Notes: generated from the sequence alone by a model not told the origin. A stretch of 64,000 bases of DNA from Acidiphilium sp. C61 (GCF_902712915.1 NZ_CACTIA010000005.1:3136501-3200500); one strand, 5' to 3'; positions 7,939 to 17,608 are shown, counted from the stretch's first letter. Numbers and translations: made by a program.

Positions 7939-8853
7939 GGCTGGATGGCGCAGATAGGCGAGCAGCCGGGTTTCCCGCCGCCCGCGGGTCACCGTGTCGA
8001 GGATGACGCCGGTGGTCAGGCTCAGCGCGCCGGCGAGGACGATGCCGGTCGCCAGCACCGCGGTCGGCAGGCGCGGCACGAGGCCGGTGCGCAGATACGT
8101 CACGATGACCGGTGCGATGAGCACGGCAGCGGCCAGAAACGCCGCGAGGCCGAGCGCGCCGAAAAAGGCCAGCGGCCGCTCGTGCCGCAGCAGCCGCAGG
8201 ATCAGCCGGAGGATGCGCCAGCCATCGCTCCAGGTTCGCAGCTTGCTGGCCGATCCCGCCGGGCGCGGGCGGTATTCGCCCTCGACATGGGCGATCGGCA
8301 GCGCGAGTTCGAGCGCGTGGACCGCAAGCTCGGTCTCGATGTCGAACCCGGTCGCCAGCACCGGGAAGGATTTCACGAAGCGGCGCGACAGCACCTTGTA
8401 GCCGGAGAGCATGTCCTCGACCCGGTCGCCGAAAATGGCGCGGACCGCCCCGGTGAGCAGGTGGTTGCCGAACCGGTGGCCGCTGCGATAGGCGGCGGCA
8501 TCGGTCTCGCGCCGCACACAGTTGACGAGGTCGTATGGCCCGCGCCGCGCGAGCGCGATCATCGCCGGGGCCAGGGTGGCGTCATAGGTGTCGTCGCCAT
8601 CCGCCATGACATAGAGATCGGCCTGGATGTCGCGGAACATCCGCCGCACCACGTATCCCTTGCCCTGCAAGCTCTCCTGACGAACGATCGCGCCCGCTTC
8701 GCGCGCGATCGCGGCGGTATCGTCGGTCGAATTGTTGTCGAAAACATAGATCTCCGCACCCGGCAAGGCGTCGCGGAACGCGCGGATGACAGCGCCGATC
8801 GCCGCCGCCTCGTTGTGACAAGGTAGGAGAACCGCGATCTTCGGCTCCGTCAT
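7927..8853 (-). CDS. Family 2 glycosyltransferase, DPM1-like, with C-terminal membrane segments
   Basis: A GT2 (GT-A fold) enzyme of the polyprenyl-phosphate sugar transferase type. The N-terminus has VLLPCHNEAAAIGAVIRAF, then VFDNNSTDDTAAIAREAGA and the metal-binding VMADGDDTYDA. Two hydrophobic segments near the C-terminus (residues about 232-258 and 266-287) would anchor it in the inner membrane. Likely role is transfer of a sugar to a lipid carrier for surface glycan or lipid modification; the sugar is unknown. The ATG at 8853 begins the conserved domain. An open frame continues far upstream but lacks family similarity. The C-terminal residues come from the adjoining tandem repeat. Confidence 0.88.
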   Translation of the reverse strand: MTEPKIAVLLPCHNEAAAIGAVIRAFRDALPGAEIYVFDNNSTDDTAAIAREAGAIVRQESLQGKGYVVRRMFRDIQADLYVMADGDDTYDATLAPAMIALARRGPYDLVNCVRRETDAAAYRSGHRFGNHLLTGAVRAIFGDRVEDMLSGYKVLSRRFVKSFPVLATGFDIETELAVHALELALPIAHVEGEYRPRPAGSASKLRTWSDGWRILRLILRLLRHERPLAFFGALGLAAFLAAAVLIAPVIVTYLRTGLVPRLPTAVLATGIVLAGALSLTTGVILDTVTRGRRETRLLAYLRHPAPEP

Positions 8854-8997
8854 CGTGATCCAGCTCCGTATTGGCGGGCTCCGGTGTAGCCGCCGTGGTG
8901 CTGCCGGTAAACCGGGATGTCGGCCGGTTTGGCCTTGGGCGGGGCCGCAGCTACAGTAAGGATGCGCATGTGACCCGCGCAGCTGAAAGGACGCAAG

Positions 8998-10191
8998 ATG
9001 CGAAGCCTGGTCCGTTTTCTGTCCCTCGCGCTGGTGGTCGTGGCGATCGTCTGGCTCGGGCTGTGGTGGTATGCCGAAAGCCGCCTTGCCCTGGCGGTGG
9101 ACCAGGTGGCCACCGTGCTGCGCTCGCATGGCTGGACGGTCACGCGCGGCGCGATCACCCGCGGCACCTCGCCGCTCCGGGCCGAGGTTCTGGTGAGCGG
9201 GCTGCGCCTCACGCCGCCCGTTGCGAACGGCCCGGCGCCGACGATCGGGATTCCCGCGCTGGACCTGATGGTGCGTCCCGGCACGCCGTTCACGCTGAAC
9301 CTCACCCCCGCATCGACATGGCGTCTCGCGCTGGTCGATGGCCCTTCGGCGACGCTGCATTTCGGCAGCATCGCCGCCGCCGAGCAATTCGATCCGGCCG
9401 CGCTGCTCCAGGGATCGGACAATCCGCTTCGCGCCGGCAGCTTCCACGCGACCGATCTCAGGATCGACAGCCAGAACACCAACTTCACCCTGCTCAGCAT
9501 CGCGGCGATCTCCGTCACCACCACCCGCAACCCGCGCGCCGGCACCGCCGAGACCGCGTTTTCCCTCCACGAAAAGCTGTCCGGGCTGGCGCTGTCGCCG
9601 ATCTTCACCACGCTGGGCGACCTGCCCTTCGGCGGCAAGCTCGGCCGGCTCAGCCTCGATCTTGCCGTCTCCGGCCCCGCCGCCGAACTGCCGGCCGGGC
9701 TTGCCGGCGCCTTCGCCCCCACCATCGCGGGCCCGGCCGGGCAGACAAGCGCCGTGGCCCCGGCAGATTTCATGGCGCTCTGGCAGCAAGCGGCCCCGGC
9801 GCTGCATCGCTGGGCGCAGGATGGCGGGCATGGCAGCCTCGGTGTCCGGCTTGCGGTCGGCCCGCTCGATGCCACCGGCAAGGGTGAGTTCGGCTTCGAT
9901 TCCCGCGTCCAGCCGCGCGGCCGTATGCACCTGGTCGCCGATGGGTTCGGCGCCGCGCTCGGCACGATCTCGACCCATTATCCAGGTCTCGTCGGTGGCA
10001 TCAGCGCGCTCACCGCAGCCGCGTCGCCCTTTCTGGTCCGCGGGCCGAAAGACAGCCAGCGCCTCGCCGTCACCTTCGGTCTGGCTGATGGCAAGCTGAC
10101 CGCGAACGGCACCGACCTCATGACGGTGCCGCCCCTGGCCTGGCCCGCGCCGCCGCCGCCGACCGCCGGAGCGCCGAAACCGAAAGGCTGA
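8998..10191 (+). CDS. DUF2125 family protein, membrane-anchored
   Basis: A 397-residue protein with one N-terminal hydrophobic segment (residues about 7-25, containing LALVVVAIVWLGLWWY) and a long periplasmic region that fits DUF2125, a family of unknown function common in Alphaproteobacteria. Features are the WTVTRGAITRGTSPLRAEV segment after the anchor and an alanine/proline-rich C-terminus. A ribosome site (AAGGA) precedes the ATG. The MFS gene starts three bases after its stop, so they probably share a transcript. No enzymatic motif is visible. Confidence 0.75.
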   Translation: MRSLVRFLSLALVVVAIVWLGLWWYAESRLALAVDQVATVLRSHGWTVTRGAITRGTSPLRAEVLVSGLRLTPPVANGPAPTIGIPALDLMVRPGTPFTLNLTPASTWRLALVDGPSATLHFGSIAAAEQFDPAALLQGSDNPLRAGSFHATDLRIDSQNTNFTLLSIAAISVTTTRNPRAGTAETAFSLHEKLSGLALSPIFTTLGDLPFGGKLGRLSLDLAVSGPAAELPAGLAGAFAPTIAGPAGQTSAVAPADFMALWQQAAPALHRWAQDGGHGSLGVRLAVGPLDATGKGEFGFDSRVQPRGRMHLVADGFGAALGTISTHYPGLVGGISALTAAASPFLVRGPKDSQRLAVTFGLADGKLTANGTDLMTVPPLAWPAPPPPTAGAPKPKG

Positions 10192-10194
10192 GAC

Positions 10195-11667
10195 GTGACC
10201 GATCTCGCCCCCGACGACGAGGCCGGCCCGATGCTGCCGCCGCACAGGATGCGCCTGACCGCGCTGATCGTCGCCACGGCGCTGTTCATGCAGAATCTCG
10301 ACGGCACCATCGTGGCCACCGCCCTGCCGGCGATGGCAAAGAGCTTCCACGCCGATCCGCTGCACATGAGCCTCGCGCTCACCTCCTACCTGATCGCGCT
10401 CGCGGTCTTCATCCCCGCCTCCGGCTGGGTTGCCGACCGCTTCGGCAGCCGGACGGTGTTCCGGGCGGCGATTGTCGTCTTCACCCTCGGGTCGATTTTC
10501 TGCGGCCTGTCGCAGAGCCTGGGCGAACTGATCGCGGCGCGCATTTTCCAGGGGCTCGGCGGGGCGATGATGGTGCCGGTCGGCCGGCTGCTGCTGCTCC
10601 GGTCGGTCCGCCGGCGCGACATGATCGCGGCCACGTCGTGGCTCACCATGCCGGCCCTGCTAGGCCCCATCATCGGCCCGCCGCTCGGCGGCTTCATCGT
10701 CACCTATCTCTCCTGGCGCTGGACCTTCGACATCAACGTGCCCATCGGCCTGATCGGCATCGTCGCGGTGACCCGGCATATCCGCGAGGTGAGGGACGAG
10801 GCGGAGGCCGGCCGGCTCGATCTTGCCGGCCTGGTCTGGAGCGGCCTTGCCATGGCGCTGCTGATGGCCGGCTTCGAGACGATCGGCCGCGGCATCATTC
10901 CCCTGCGCTGGAGCCTCTTGTGCTTCGCCGGCGGCGTGGCGGCCGCACTCGCCTATGTCCGGCATGCGCGCCACCATCCGCACCCGGTGCTCGACCTGAC
11001 GCTGATGCGGATCGACACGTTCGCGAACTCGACGATCGCCGGCAGCCTCTTCCGCGTGCTGGCCGGCGCCATGCCGTTCCTGCTGCCGCTGATGCTCCAG
11101 CTCGGCTTCGGCGACACCGCGGCGAAATCCGGCACGATCACCTTCGCCGCGGCCATCGGCGCGCTGGCGATGAAGCCGCTGGCCGAGCCGGTCCTCCGCC
11201 GCCTCGGCTTTCGCGTGGCGATGATGCTGTTCGGCGGCCTCGCGGTGGTCTTCACCGCTGCCTGCGCGGCGTTCCGGCCCGGCTGGCCGGAACTCGGGCT
11301 CGACGCGGTGCTGCTGGTCGGCGGCGTGTTCCGCTCGTTGCAGTTCACCGCCCTCAACACCATCGCCTATGCCGATGTGCCGCGCAGCCGGATGAGTGCC
11401 GCGACGAGCTTCTACGCCACGTTCCAGCAGATCACCCTGACCCTCGGCATATCGGTTGCCGCCGGGGCGCTGGAATTCACCACTTCACTGGCCGGGCACA
11501 CCGAACCCGCGATCGCCGATTACGGCTGGGCCTTCCTCATCGTCAGCGCCATCGGCGCGCTCTCGGTGCCGGTCTGTGCCCGGCTCTCGCCGGGGGCGGG
11601 CGAGGCGCTGAGCGGTCACGCCGCAGCTTCACCGGCGATTGACGCGAACCCGGCGCCGCGCCAGTAA
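10195..11667 (+). CDS. MFS drug-efflux transporter, DHA2 (14-TM) family
   Basis: A 490-residue major facilitator of the drug:H+ antiporter-2 type. The N-terminus has the motif ALFMQNLDGTIVATALPAMA, typical of EmrB/QacA relatives, and motif A is GWVADRFGSRTVF. Motif C-like GPIIGPPLGGF lies in the fifth segment. Multiple hydrophobic helices cover the length. Start is GTG three bases after the upstream stop. The ABC exporter gene follows 30 bases downstream, so a multi-gene efflux transcript is possible. Substrates cannot be predicted. Confidence 0.9.
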   Translation: MTDLAPDDEAGPMLPPHRMRLTALIVATALFMQNLDGTIVATALPAMAKSFHADPLHMSLALTSYLIALAVFIPASGWVADRFGSRTVFRAAIVVFTLGSIFCGLSQSLGELIAARIFQGLGGAMMVPVGRLLLLRSVRRRDMIAATSWLTMPALLGPIIGPPLGGFIVTYLSWRWTFDINVPIGLIGIVAVTRHIREVRDEAEAGRLDLAGLVWSGLAMALLMAGFETIGRGIIPLRWSLLCFAGGVAAALAYVRHARHHPHPVLDLTLMRIDTFANSTIAGSLFRVLAGAMPFLLPLMLQLGFGDTAAKSGTITFAAAIGALAMKPLAEPVLRRLGFRVAMMLFGGLAVVFTAACAAFRPGWPELGLDAVLLVGGVFRSLQFTALNTIAYADVPRSRMSAATSFYATFQQITLTLGISVAAGALEFTTSLAGHTEPAIADYGWAFLIVSAIGALSVPVCARLSPGAGEALSGHAAASPAIDANPAPRQ

Positions 11668-11697
11668 CGCGGTATCGCAAGCGGAAACGGATCTCTC

Positions 11698-13437
11698 ATG
11701 ATGGAAACCGGCAGCAGCATCGCGCTCGCGCGGCGGCTGTGGCGGCAACATGTCACCGCCTATCGCGGCCGCGTCGCGCTGATCATCGTCGCCACCCTGG
11801 TGATGTCGGGCACGACGGCGCTCTACCCCGCGCTGATCGACCGCGCCTTCACCATGTTCGCCAAGCGCGATCCGCGGATCCTGTACCAGGTGCCGCTGAT
11901 CGTGCTCGTCGTCACCGTGATCAAGGCGCTCGCACAATACGCCCAGACGCTGCTGACGCAGCAGGTCGTGCTCGGCACCATCCGCCGCCTGCAGGTTTCG
12001 ATGTTCGGGCATCTGACCAGCGCCGAACTGGTGCGGATCGACCGCGAGCCGCCGGCAGCGCTCGCCGCCCGCTTCACCACCGATGCCACGGTGATCCGCG
12101 AGGCGATGAGCCGCGCGGTGAACGGCATCGCCGATTTCTTCACGCTGATCGGGCTGGTCGGCACCATGCTCTGGATCGACTGGGAACTGAGCCTGATCGC
12201 CGCCCTGCTTTACCCGCTGGCCGGGCTGCCGATCCAGAAGATCGGCCGTCGCATCCGCCGCGCCTCGGGCGGCATGCAGGAGCGGATGGGCGAAGCCGCG
12301 TCCCTGCTCAACGAGAGCTTCGCCCAGGCCCGCACCGTCCGCGCCTATGGGCTCGAGGAGGATGAACGCCGCCGGGCGGACCGGGCGTTCGAGCATCTGT
12401 ATCGGGCGCTGATGCGAATGATCCGCGGGCGGGCCGCGCTCGATCCGGTGCTGGAAGTCCTCGGCGGCCTCGCCATCGCCCTCGTCATCGGCTTTGCCGG
12501 CTGGCGGCATGCCGCCGGCGCTGCGGGCATCGGCAATTTCACCGGCTTCGTGGCGGCGCTGCTGATCGCCTCCCGCCCGTTGCGCGCGCTCGGCACGATG
12601 AATGCCGCGGTGCAGGAAGGCATGGCGGGGCTGGAGCGCGTGTTCCGCGTGATCGACGAGCCTTCCGTCATCGTCGAGCGCCCCGGCGCCGCGAAGCTGC
12701 CGCCCGGTCCCGGCCGGGTGGAATTCCGCCATGTCGGGTTCGCCTATCCGGATGGCAGGCCGGGGCTGCGCGATCTGTCCTTCGTCGCCGAGCCGGGGCG
12801 CACTCTCGCCCTGGTCGGCGCGTCGGGCGCTGGCAAATCGACGGCGCTGGCCCTGATCCCCCGGCTCTACGAGGCCGATCGCGGCGCGATCCTGATCGAT
12901 GGCGCCGACATCGCCGCCGTCTCCCTCCAATCCCTGCGCGGCGCGATCGCCTATGTCGGCCAGGACGCGCTGCTGTTCGACGACACGATTGCCGCCAATA
13001 TCGGGATGGGCCGCAAGGGCGCCTCGCCCGCCGAGATCCGGGCGGCGGCCGAGGCGGCGGCGGCAGGCTTCATCGCCGATCTGCCCGAGGGGTTCGAAAC
13101 CCGTGTCGGCGTCAATGGCCAGCGGCTTTCGGGCGGCCAGCGCCAGCGCGTGGCCCTGGCCCGCGCCCTGCTGCGCGATCCGCGGATCCTGCTGCTCGAC
13201 GAGGCAACCAGCGCGCTGGACGCCGAGAGCGAGGCGGCGGTGCAGGAGGCGCTCGCCCGCCTTCGCCGCGGCCGCACCACCATCGTCGTGGCGCACCGCC
13301 TCGCCACGGTGCGGGATGCCGACAGGATCGTGGTGGTTGCGGATGGGGTGGTCGTGGAGCAGGGCACGCATGCCGACCTGATGGCGGGTGAGGGGGCTTT
13401 CGCCCGCCTCGTGCGCGCGCAGGCACTCTCGTCATAG
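11698..13437 (+). CDS. ABC exporter, fused membrane and ATPase domains (MsbA-like)
   Basis: A half-transporter of 579 residues. Residues about 1-310 are the six-helix membrane domain. The ATPase domain follows, with Walker A GASGAGKST (residues about 374-382), Q-loop in AYVGQDALLFDD, signature LSGGQRQRVALARALL, Walker B ILLLDEATSALD and H-loop VVAHRLATV. It would function as a homodimer exporting a lipid, peptide or drug. MsbA (lipid A flippase) is one candidate, but no lipid A gene adjoins it. The TAG stop is part of a TAGAGC repeat end that follows directly. Confidence 0.9.
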   Translation: MMETGSSIALARRLWRQHVTAYRGRVALIIVATLVMSGTTALYPALIDRAFTMFAKRDPRILYQVPLIVLVVTVIKALAQYAQTLLTQQVVLGTIRRLQVSMFGHLTSAELVRIDREPPAALAARFTTDATVIREAMSRAVNGIADFFTLIGLVGTMLWIDWELSLIAALLYPLAGLPIQKIGRRIRRASGGMQERMGEAASLLNESFAQARTVRAYGLEEDERRRADRAFEHLYRALMRMIRGRAALDPVLEVLGGLAIALVIGFAGWRHAAGAAGIGNFTGFVAALLIASRPLRALGTMNAAVQEGMAGLERVFRVIDEPSVIVERPGAAKLPPGPGRVEFRHVGFAYPDGRPGLRDLSFVAEPGRTLALVGASGAGKSTALALIPRLYEADRGAILIDGADIAAVSLQSLRGAIAYVGQDALLFDDTIAANIGMGRKGASPAEIRAAAEAAAAGFIADLPEGFETRVGVNGQRLSGGQRQRVALARALLRDPRILLLDEATSALDAESEAAVQEALARLRRGRTTIVVAHRLATVRDADRIVVVADGVVVEQGTHADLMAGEGAFARLVRAQALSS

Positions 13438-13474
13438 AGCATTTTCCGCCCCCCGGATCGGATGAAGCTCTCGC
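13435..13474. repeat. Partial hairpin-B repeat at the ABC exporter stop codon
   Basis: TAGAGCATTTTCCG, a short loop, then GGATCGGATGAAGCTCTC form a degenerate version of the B hairpin. The first three bases are the exporter's TAG stop. Confidence 0.6.
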
Positions 13475-14025
13475 CCGCTCCCCCGCTCCCCCGTCCGCCC
13501 ATCCGTCGCCCTGATCGTCGTGAGCGGCGGGCGAAGACGCTGTCACACGGCGCGTTGCGGCAGATCTTGCGGTCCCGAGGCCGGTGCGGCAAGACTCGCG
13601 AACGCGCCGGGCGCACCTGTCCCGCGCCGTCTCGGTGATCTAAAATTAGAATACACAAGACAAAAATAAGTAAACTAAATATGTTATTTAAACAAAAATC
13701 GTATAAATAAAAATATAAATCTGGAAATAGTCTTAAAAATAATCGGATAAAATTTATTGAAACATTCTCCAGTGCTGGTATTGATTGACCGAACGTTATT
13801 AATTCCTCTATAACCGAGACGAACGAAATCGGTATTTGGCTTTCGTTAGTTTTGGCAAGGATGGCCGTGCTTCAGTGTCCTGAAGACCCACGGCAGCGTT
13901 TGAGACAGCTTTTAGGATAGCGTTTGACGATCTGGGCTATAAGAGAAAATTCTCTTTTTATATGAAAAATATCATTTAAGCGGCATAAACTGATCTGAAT
14001 ATTGAATTGACAGAGGATTGCTTCG
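13475..14025. other. Gene-free leader with an AT-rich core before the heptosyltransferase gene
   Basis: From about 13635 to 14000 the sequence turns very AT-rich (for example TATGTTATTTAAACAAAAAT), unlike the surrounding high-GC DNA. At 13941-13956 a 7-bp hairpin (AAGAGAA/TTCTCTT) is followed by TTTAT, which looks like an AT-rich terminator or attenuator. No open frame with family similarity is seen. It probably carries the promoter of the two-gene surface-protein module and may mark foreign DNA. Confidence 0.6.
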
Positions 14026-15222
14026 TTGAGCTCGGCTTACATTAACCCGCCGGAAATGCCGGTTTGCGAGGCGCCGCTTGGAATTCGTTATGATTTTCTC
14101 GATGGCGCGCGTGTCTATCTCCCCGAACTCGAGGGGGGTGCGTGGTTCGTAACGCTGACGGATGCGGATTCAGGTCTTGTCGTTTATCAGAACGAGATCA
14201 AGACCGGCGTTCTCAAGTCGAAAAAGAGGTATTTTGTCCGTTTTGAAATCAAGATCCAGCGACGTAGCGATGCAGGCGACATGGAGCCTGTCTTCCAGCA
14301 CGTGCTCGATCTCCGGGATCAGAACGTGGTCGTGCAGATACCGGTCGGCACCATCGGCGACGTCTTTGCCTGGTTTCCCTATGTCTCGCGGTTCGCGGCG
14401 GCGCGGCAGGCGAGGGTCACCTGTGTCATGTCGCCGGCGCTCATTCCGCTGTTCGAGGCAACCTATCCGGAGCTTCGGCTGATGACGGCCGCGCAGCTCG
14501 AAGCCGACAGCACCCTGCAACGGGCCTATGCGAACTATCACATCGGCCTGTTCTTCAAGGACACCGAAAACACGTTGCAGCCGACCGATTTCCGCCATGT
14601 CGGCCTGCACAAGACGGCCGCCTACATTCTGGGGGTGGATCCGTCGGAAATCCGGCCCCGGATCGCGCTCGAGGATGATACGAGGCCGATCGCGGAGCCC
14701 TATGTCTGCATCGCGACGCAGAGTTCGGCCCAGTGCAAATACTGGAACAATCCCACGGGATGGCTCGACGTCGTTAGTCACTTGAAGGCAAGGGGCTACC
14801 GGGTGATCTGCATCGACCAGAAGCCGGTACACGGCGCCGGCTATGTGTGGAACCGGATTCCGCATGGCGCCGAGGACGAGACCGGAGACCGCCCGCTGGC
14901 CGAGCGCGCCCGCTGGCTGAAGCACGCCGCGTTTTTTGTTGGGTTGAGTTCCGGCCTTTCATGGCTGGCCTGGGCTATGGAGACTCCCGTCGTGATGATT
15001 TCGGGGTTCACGCACCCCACCAATGAATTCGAAACACCGTATCGCGTCATCAACTGGCATGCCTGCAATTCATGCTGGAACGATCCGCGTGAAATGTTCG
15101 ATCACAATGATTTTTTCTGGTGTCCACGGCACGCGAACACCTCAAAGCAGTTTGAGTGTACGCGTCTGATCACGTCCGAACAGGTCATCAGAACGATCGA
15201 ACCTCTCCTCAACATTGAATAA
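14026..15222 (+). CDS. Autotransporter-type O-heptosyltransferase (TibC/Aah family)
   Basis: A 398-residue enzyme of the family that adds heptose to serines of strand-loop-strand autotransporters (TibC on TibA, Aah on AIDA-I). Family landmarks are QIPVGTIGDVFAWFPYVSRF, CIATQSSAQCKYWNNPTGW and GLSSGLSWLAWAMETPV. A C-terminal cysteine set (about C347, C350, C366, C378 in HACNSCWND and FWCPRH..FECTR) matches the iron-binding finger of TibC. The start is TTG at 14026 with AGAGGA upstream. The next gene, 26 bases downstream, encodes a strand-loop-strand repeat protein, its probable substrate. Both lie behind an AT-rich leader, suggesting acquisition as a unit. Confidence 0.9.
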   Translation: MSSAYINPPEMPVCEAPLGIRYDFLDGARVYLPELEGGAWFVTLTDADSGLVVYQNEIKTGVLKSKKRYFVRFEIKIQRRSDAGDMEPVFQHVLDLRDQNVVVQIPVGTIGDVFAWFPYVSRFAAARQARVTCVMSPALIPLFEATYPELRLMTAAQLEADSTLQRAYANYHIGLFFKDTENTLQPTDFRHVGLHKTAAYILGVDPSEIRPRIALEDDTRPIAEPYVCIATQSSAQCKYWNNPTGWLDVVSHLKARGYRVICIDQKPVHGAGYVWNRIPHGAEDETGDRPLAERARWLKHAAFFVGLSSGLSWLAWAMETPVVMISGFTHPTNEFETPYRVINWHACNSCWNDPREMFDHNDFFWCPRHANTSKQFECTRLITSEQVIRTIEPLLNIE

Positions 15223-15248
15223 CCTGCGTTTGTAAAAAGGAATTGAAT

Positions 15249-17516
15249 ATGGCCACGAATTTGAATGGAACCTGGTCTGCGGTAAACACCAACGGGACCA
15301 CCCAGTATCTCAGCAACGGGGTGACCGTTACCGGCCTCGTCAATCTCGACGCGGGCGCGACGCTGATTGTCGAGCAGGGCGCGACTGCCAGCGGGCTGAC
15401 GAACACAGGTGCCGGCGTCACCATCAATGTTTCAGGTGGCGGCGTGGTCGAAAACTCGACTCTGAGCGGTGCCAGTCTCCAGGTTTCCTCCGGCGGCTCC
15501 AGCCTCAACAACTTTATCGTCGGCAGCGGCGGTCTGATCACTGTCGCTCCTTCAGGCATTGTGTCCGGCACATTCGTAAGTGCTGGCGCTGCGGCAAACT
15601 TCCAGAACGGCGCCATTGTCGATCAGGCCACGGCCAACAACACCCAGCGCACTTTGCTTAACGGATATTCATACTGGTCTGCCGTGAACAACAACGGCAC
15701 CACTGTCTATACGAATGGCAGCACAACCGTCAGCGGCCTGGTCGAACTGGCCGGCGGAACCACTCTCAACATCGAGAGCGGCGCCGTTGTCTCGGGGATG
15801 ATCGTTGATAACGGTGGTACCTCGAAAGCCACAGTAAACGTTAGTGCGGGCGGCGAATTGCTCAGCTCGGTCATCAATAACGCGTACATGTATGGCTATG
15901 GCGGCACCACCAGTGGCAACGTGATCAACGGGGGGATGCAAACTTATAATGGCGGTTCGTCGGTCAACGATACCTTCATCAATAATATTAACCCCTCTAC
16001 TTATATGCCTACCGTCTATTTCAATGTGGGCACTACGCTCAGCGGCGCGCTGGTTGAGAGCGGCGGTAATATCGCTATCAACACCGGTGCAACCGTGTCG
16101 AACATTATCGCGGGTGCCGGTGGCACCATCAGCTCCGGTGGCATGGCGACAACCCAATACAATGAGCCGGTCCTTACCGGCGGCACCGTGTCGGCGGTTA
16201 ACGTCAACGGCACAACACAATATCTGAGTAACGGCCAGACCATTGCCGGCCCTGTCGCTCTCGGTGCGAACACCACACTGATCGTGGAGAGCGGCGCGGT
16301 CGTCTCCGGAAATGCCGTGACGTTCGGGGCTGGCGATACGGTCAGCGTCAACAGCGGCGGCGAACTGCTCAGCGCGTCCCTCTCCGGCGGCACGCTCGAC
16401 GTGACTGCGGGTGGCGTGACGAGCGGCAACGCATTGACGTCCGACTCCGTGAACATCTCCTCCGGCGGCGAATCGATCGGGGACACGTTCAGCAGCGGCA
16501 CCAACACCACCGTGTCGAGCGGCGGCCAGGTGTTCAGCCCGCTGGAGGCGACCAGTGGGGCCACTCTCACGGTCTCGTCAGGCGGCATCTTTAACCCGAA
16601 CAACCCGAACAACCCCTGCTTTGCCGCGGGAACGCTGATCGCGACCGCGCGCGGCCCAGTGGCCGTGGAACACCTCACCGCCGGCGAAACCGTCCTCCTG
16701 CACGATGGCGGCACCGCCCCGGTGGTCTGGCTGGGCAAGCGCACGATCGACCTCACCCGCCATCCGCGGCCGGAAGCGGTGCAGCCTGTCGTCATCTCCG
16801 CCAACGCGATTGCAGACAACGTTCCGGCCCGCGACCTGGTCGTCTCCCCGGATCACGCATTCTACCTCGAAGGCGTGCTGATCCCGGCCAAGATCCTGGT
16901 CAACGGCACGACGATCCGCCAGGTCACGATGCGCGAGGTCACGTATTTCCACGTCGAACTGCCGTTCCACGCGGTGCTGCTGGCCGAGGGCATGGCAACG
17001 GAAAGCTACCTCGAAACCGGCAATCGCGGCGCGTTCGAGAACGGTGGCGAGGCCCTGATCCTGCACCCGGATTTCGCGCAGTCCCTCCGCGAGACGCGCA
17101 GCTGCGCGCCCTTCGCCGACCATGGTCCGCTCGTCGAGAGGGCCCGGGCGCGGATCCTCGACCGTGCTGCGATCGAGACGACACAGGACGCCGCGGTCGT
17201 CGCGATCCATCGGCAGGACGGCAGCGTCGTGATCGCATCCCGGACGGCGGTCCCCGGTGAACTGACCGCCGATCCGCGCGATCGCCGCGTTCTCGGCGTC
17301 AAGATCGGCGCCCTGAAAGCAGGGGGCGAGCCGATCGCGCTCGATCACCCCGGCCTTGCCGAAGGCTGGCACGATGTCGAGCCCAATGGCCGCTGGACCA
17401 ATGGCGCCGCGGTGATCCCGGCCGAGCTGGTGCAGGGCAGGAACGTGGAAATCACGATCGCCACGACCCTGGCATATCCGGTGACCGCGGACAGCCGCAT
17501 GGCGTCCGTCGGCTAA
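15249..17516 (+). CDS. Strand-loop-strand (AIDA-type) repeat protein with C-terminal Hint domain
   Basis: A 755-residue surface-type protein. Residues about 1-450 are Gly/Ser/Thr/Asn-rich strand-loop-strand repeats. Three larger modules each begin with a W/T-S-A-V-N-x-N-G-T-T pattern (residues about 12, 140 and 317) and continue into TLIVE or TLNIE segments. At about residue 457 a Hint domain starts (NPCFAAGTLIATARGPVAVE) and later shows VVSPDHAFYLEGVLIPAKIL, typical of Hint_2. There is no autotransporter beta-barrel and no clear signal peptide. The likely role is a glycosylated adhesin that is cut or cross-linked through the Hint domain; this is inference. ATG 15249 is chosen because AAGGA at 15237-15241 is well spaced. 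Confidence 0.85.
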   Translation: MATNLNGTWSAVNTNGTTQYLSNGVTVTGLVNLDAGATLIVEQGATASGLTNTGAGVTINVSGGGVVENSTLSGASLQVSSGGSSLNNFIVGSGGLITVAPSGIVSGTFVSAGAAANFQNGAIVDQATANNTQRTLLNGYSYWSAVNNNGTTVYTNGSTTVSGLVELAGGTTLNIESGAVVSGMIVDNGGTSKATVNVSAGGELLSSVINNAYMYGYGGTTSGNVINGGMQTYNGGSSVNDTFINNINPSTYMPTVYFNVGTTLSGALVESGGNIAINTGATVSNIIAGAGGTISSGGMATTQYNEPVLTGGTVSAVNVNGTTQYLSNGQTIAGPVALGANTTLIVESGAVVSGNAVTFGAGDTVSVNSGGELLSASLSGGTLDVTAGGVTSGNALTSDSVNISSGGESIGDTFSSGTNTTVSSGGQVFSPLEATSGATLTVSSGGIFNPNNPNNPCFAAGTLIATARGPVAVEHLTAGETVLLHDGGTAPVVWLGKRTIDLTRHPRPEAVQPVVISANAIADNVPARDLVVSPDHAFYLEGVLIPAKILVNGTTIRQVTMREVTYFHVELPFHAVLLAEGMATESYLETGNRGAFENGGEALILHPDFAQSLRETRSCAPFADHGPLVERARARILDRAAIETTQDAAVVAIHRQDGSVVIASRTAVPGELTADPRDRRVLGVKIGALKAGGEPIALDHPGLAEGWHDVEPNGRWTNGAAVIPAELVQGRNVEITIATTLAYPVTADSRMASVG

Positions 17517-17573
17517 CAAACAACCATGCGCCGCGCCCCCGGAACCCCCGGTGGCGTGGCCCATGACGCAACA

Positions 17574-17608
17574 AGCCCGGCCAGGCGCCATGCCTGTCCG
17601 GGCTTTTT
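17574..17608 (+). terminator. Rho-independent terminator of the repeat-protein gene
   Basis: AGCCCGG and CAGGC on the left pair with GCCTG and CCGGGCT on the right, and the stem runs straight into TTTTT. It lies about 60 bases after the stop codon of the Hint protein gene. Confidence 0.88.
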
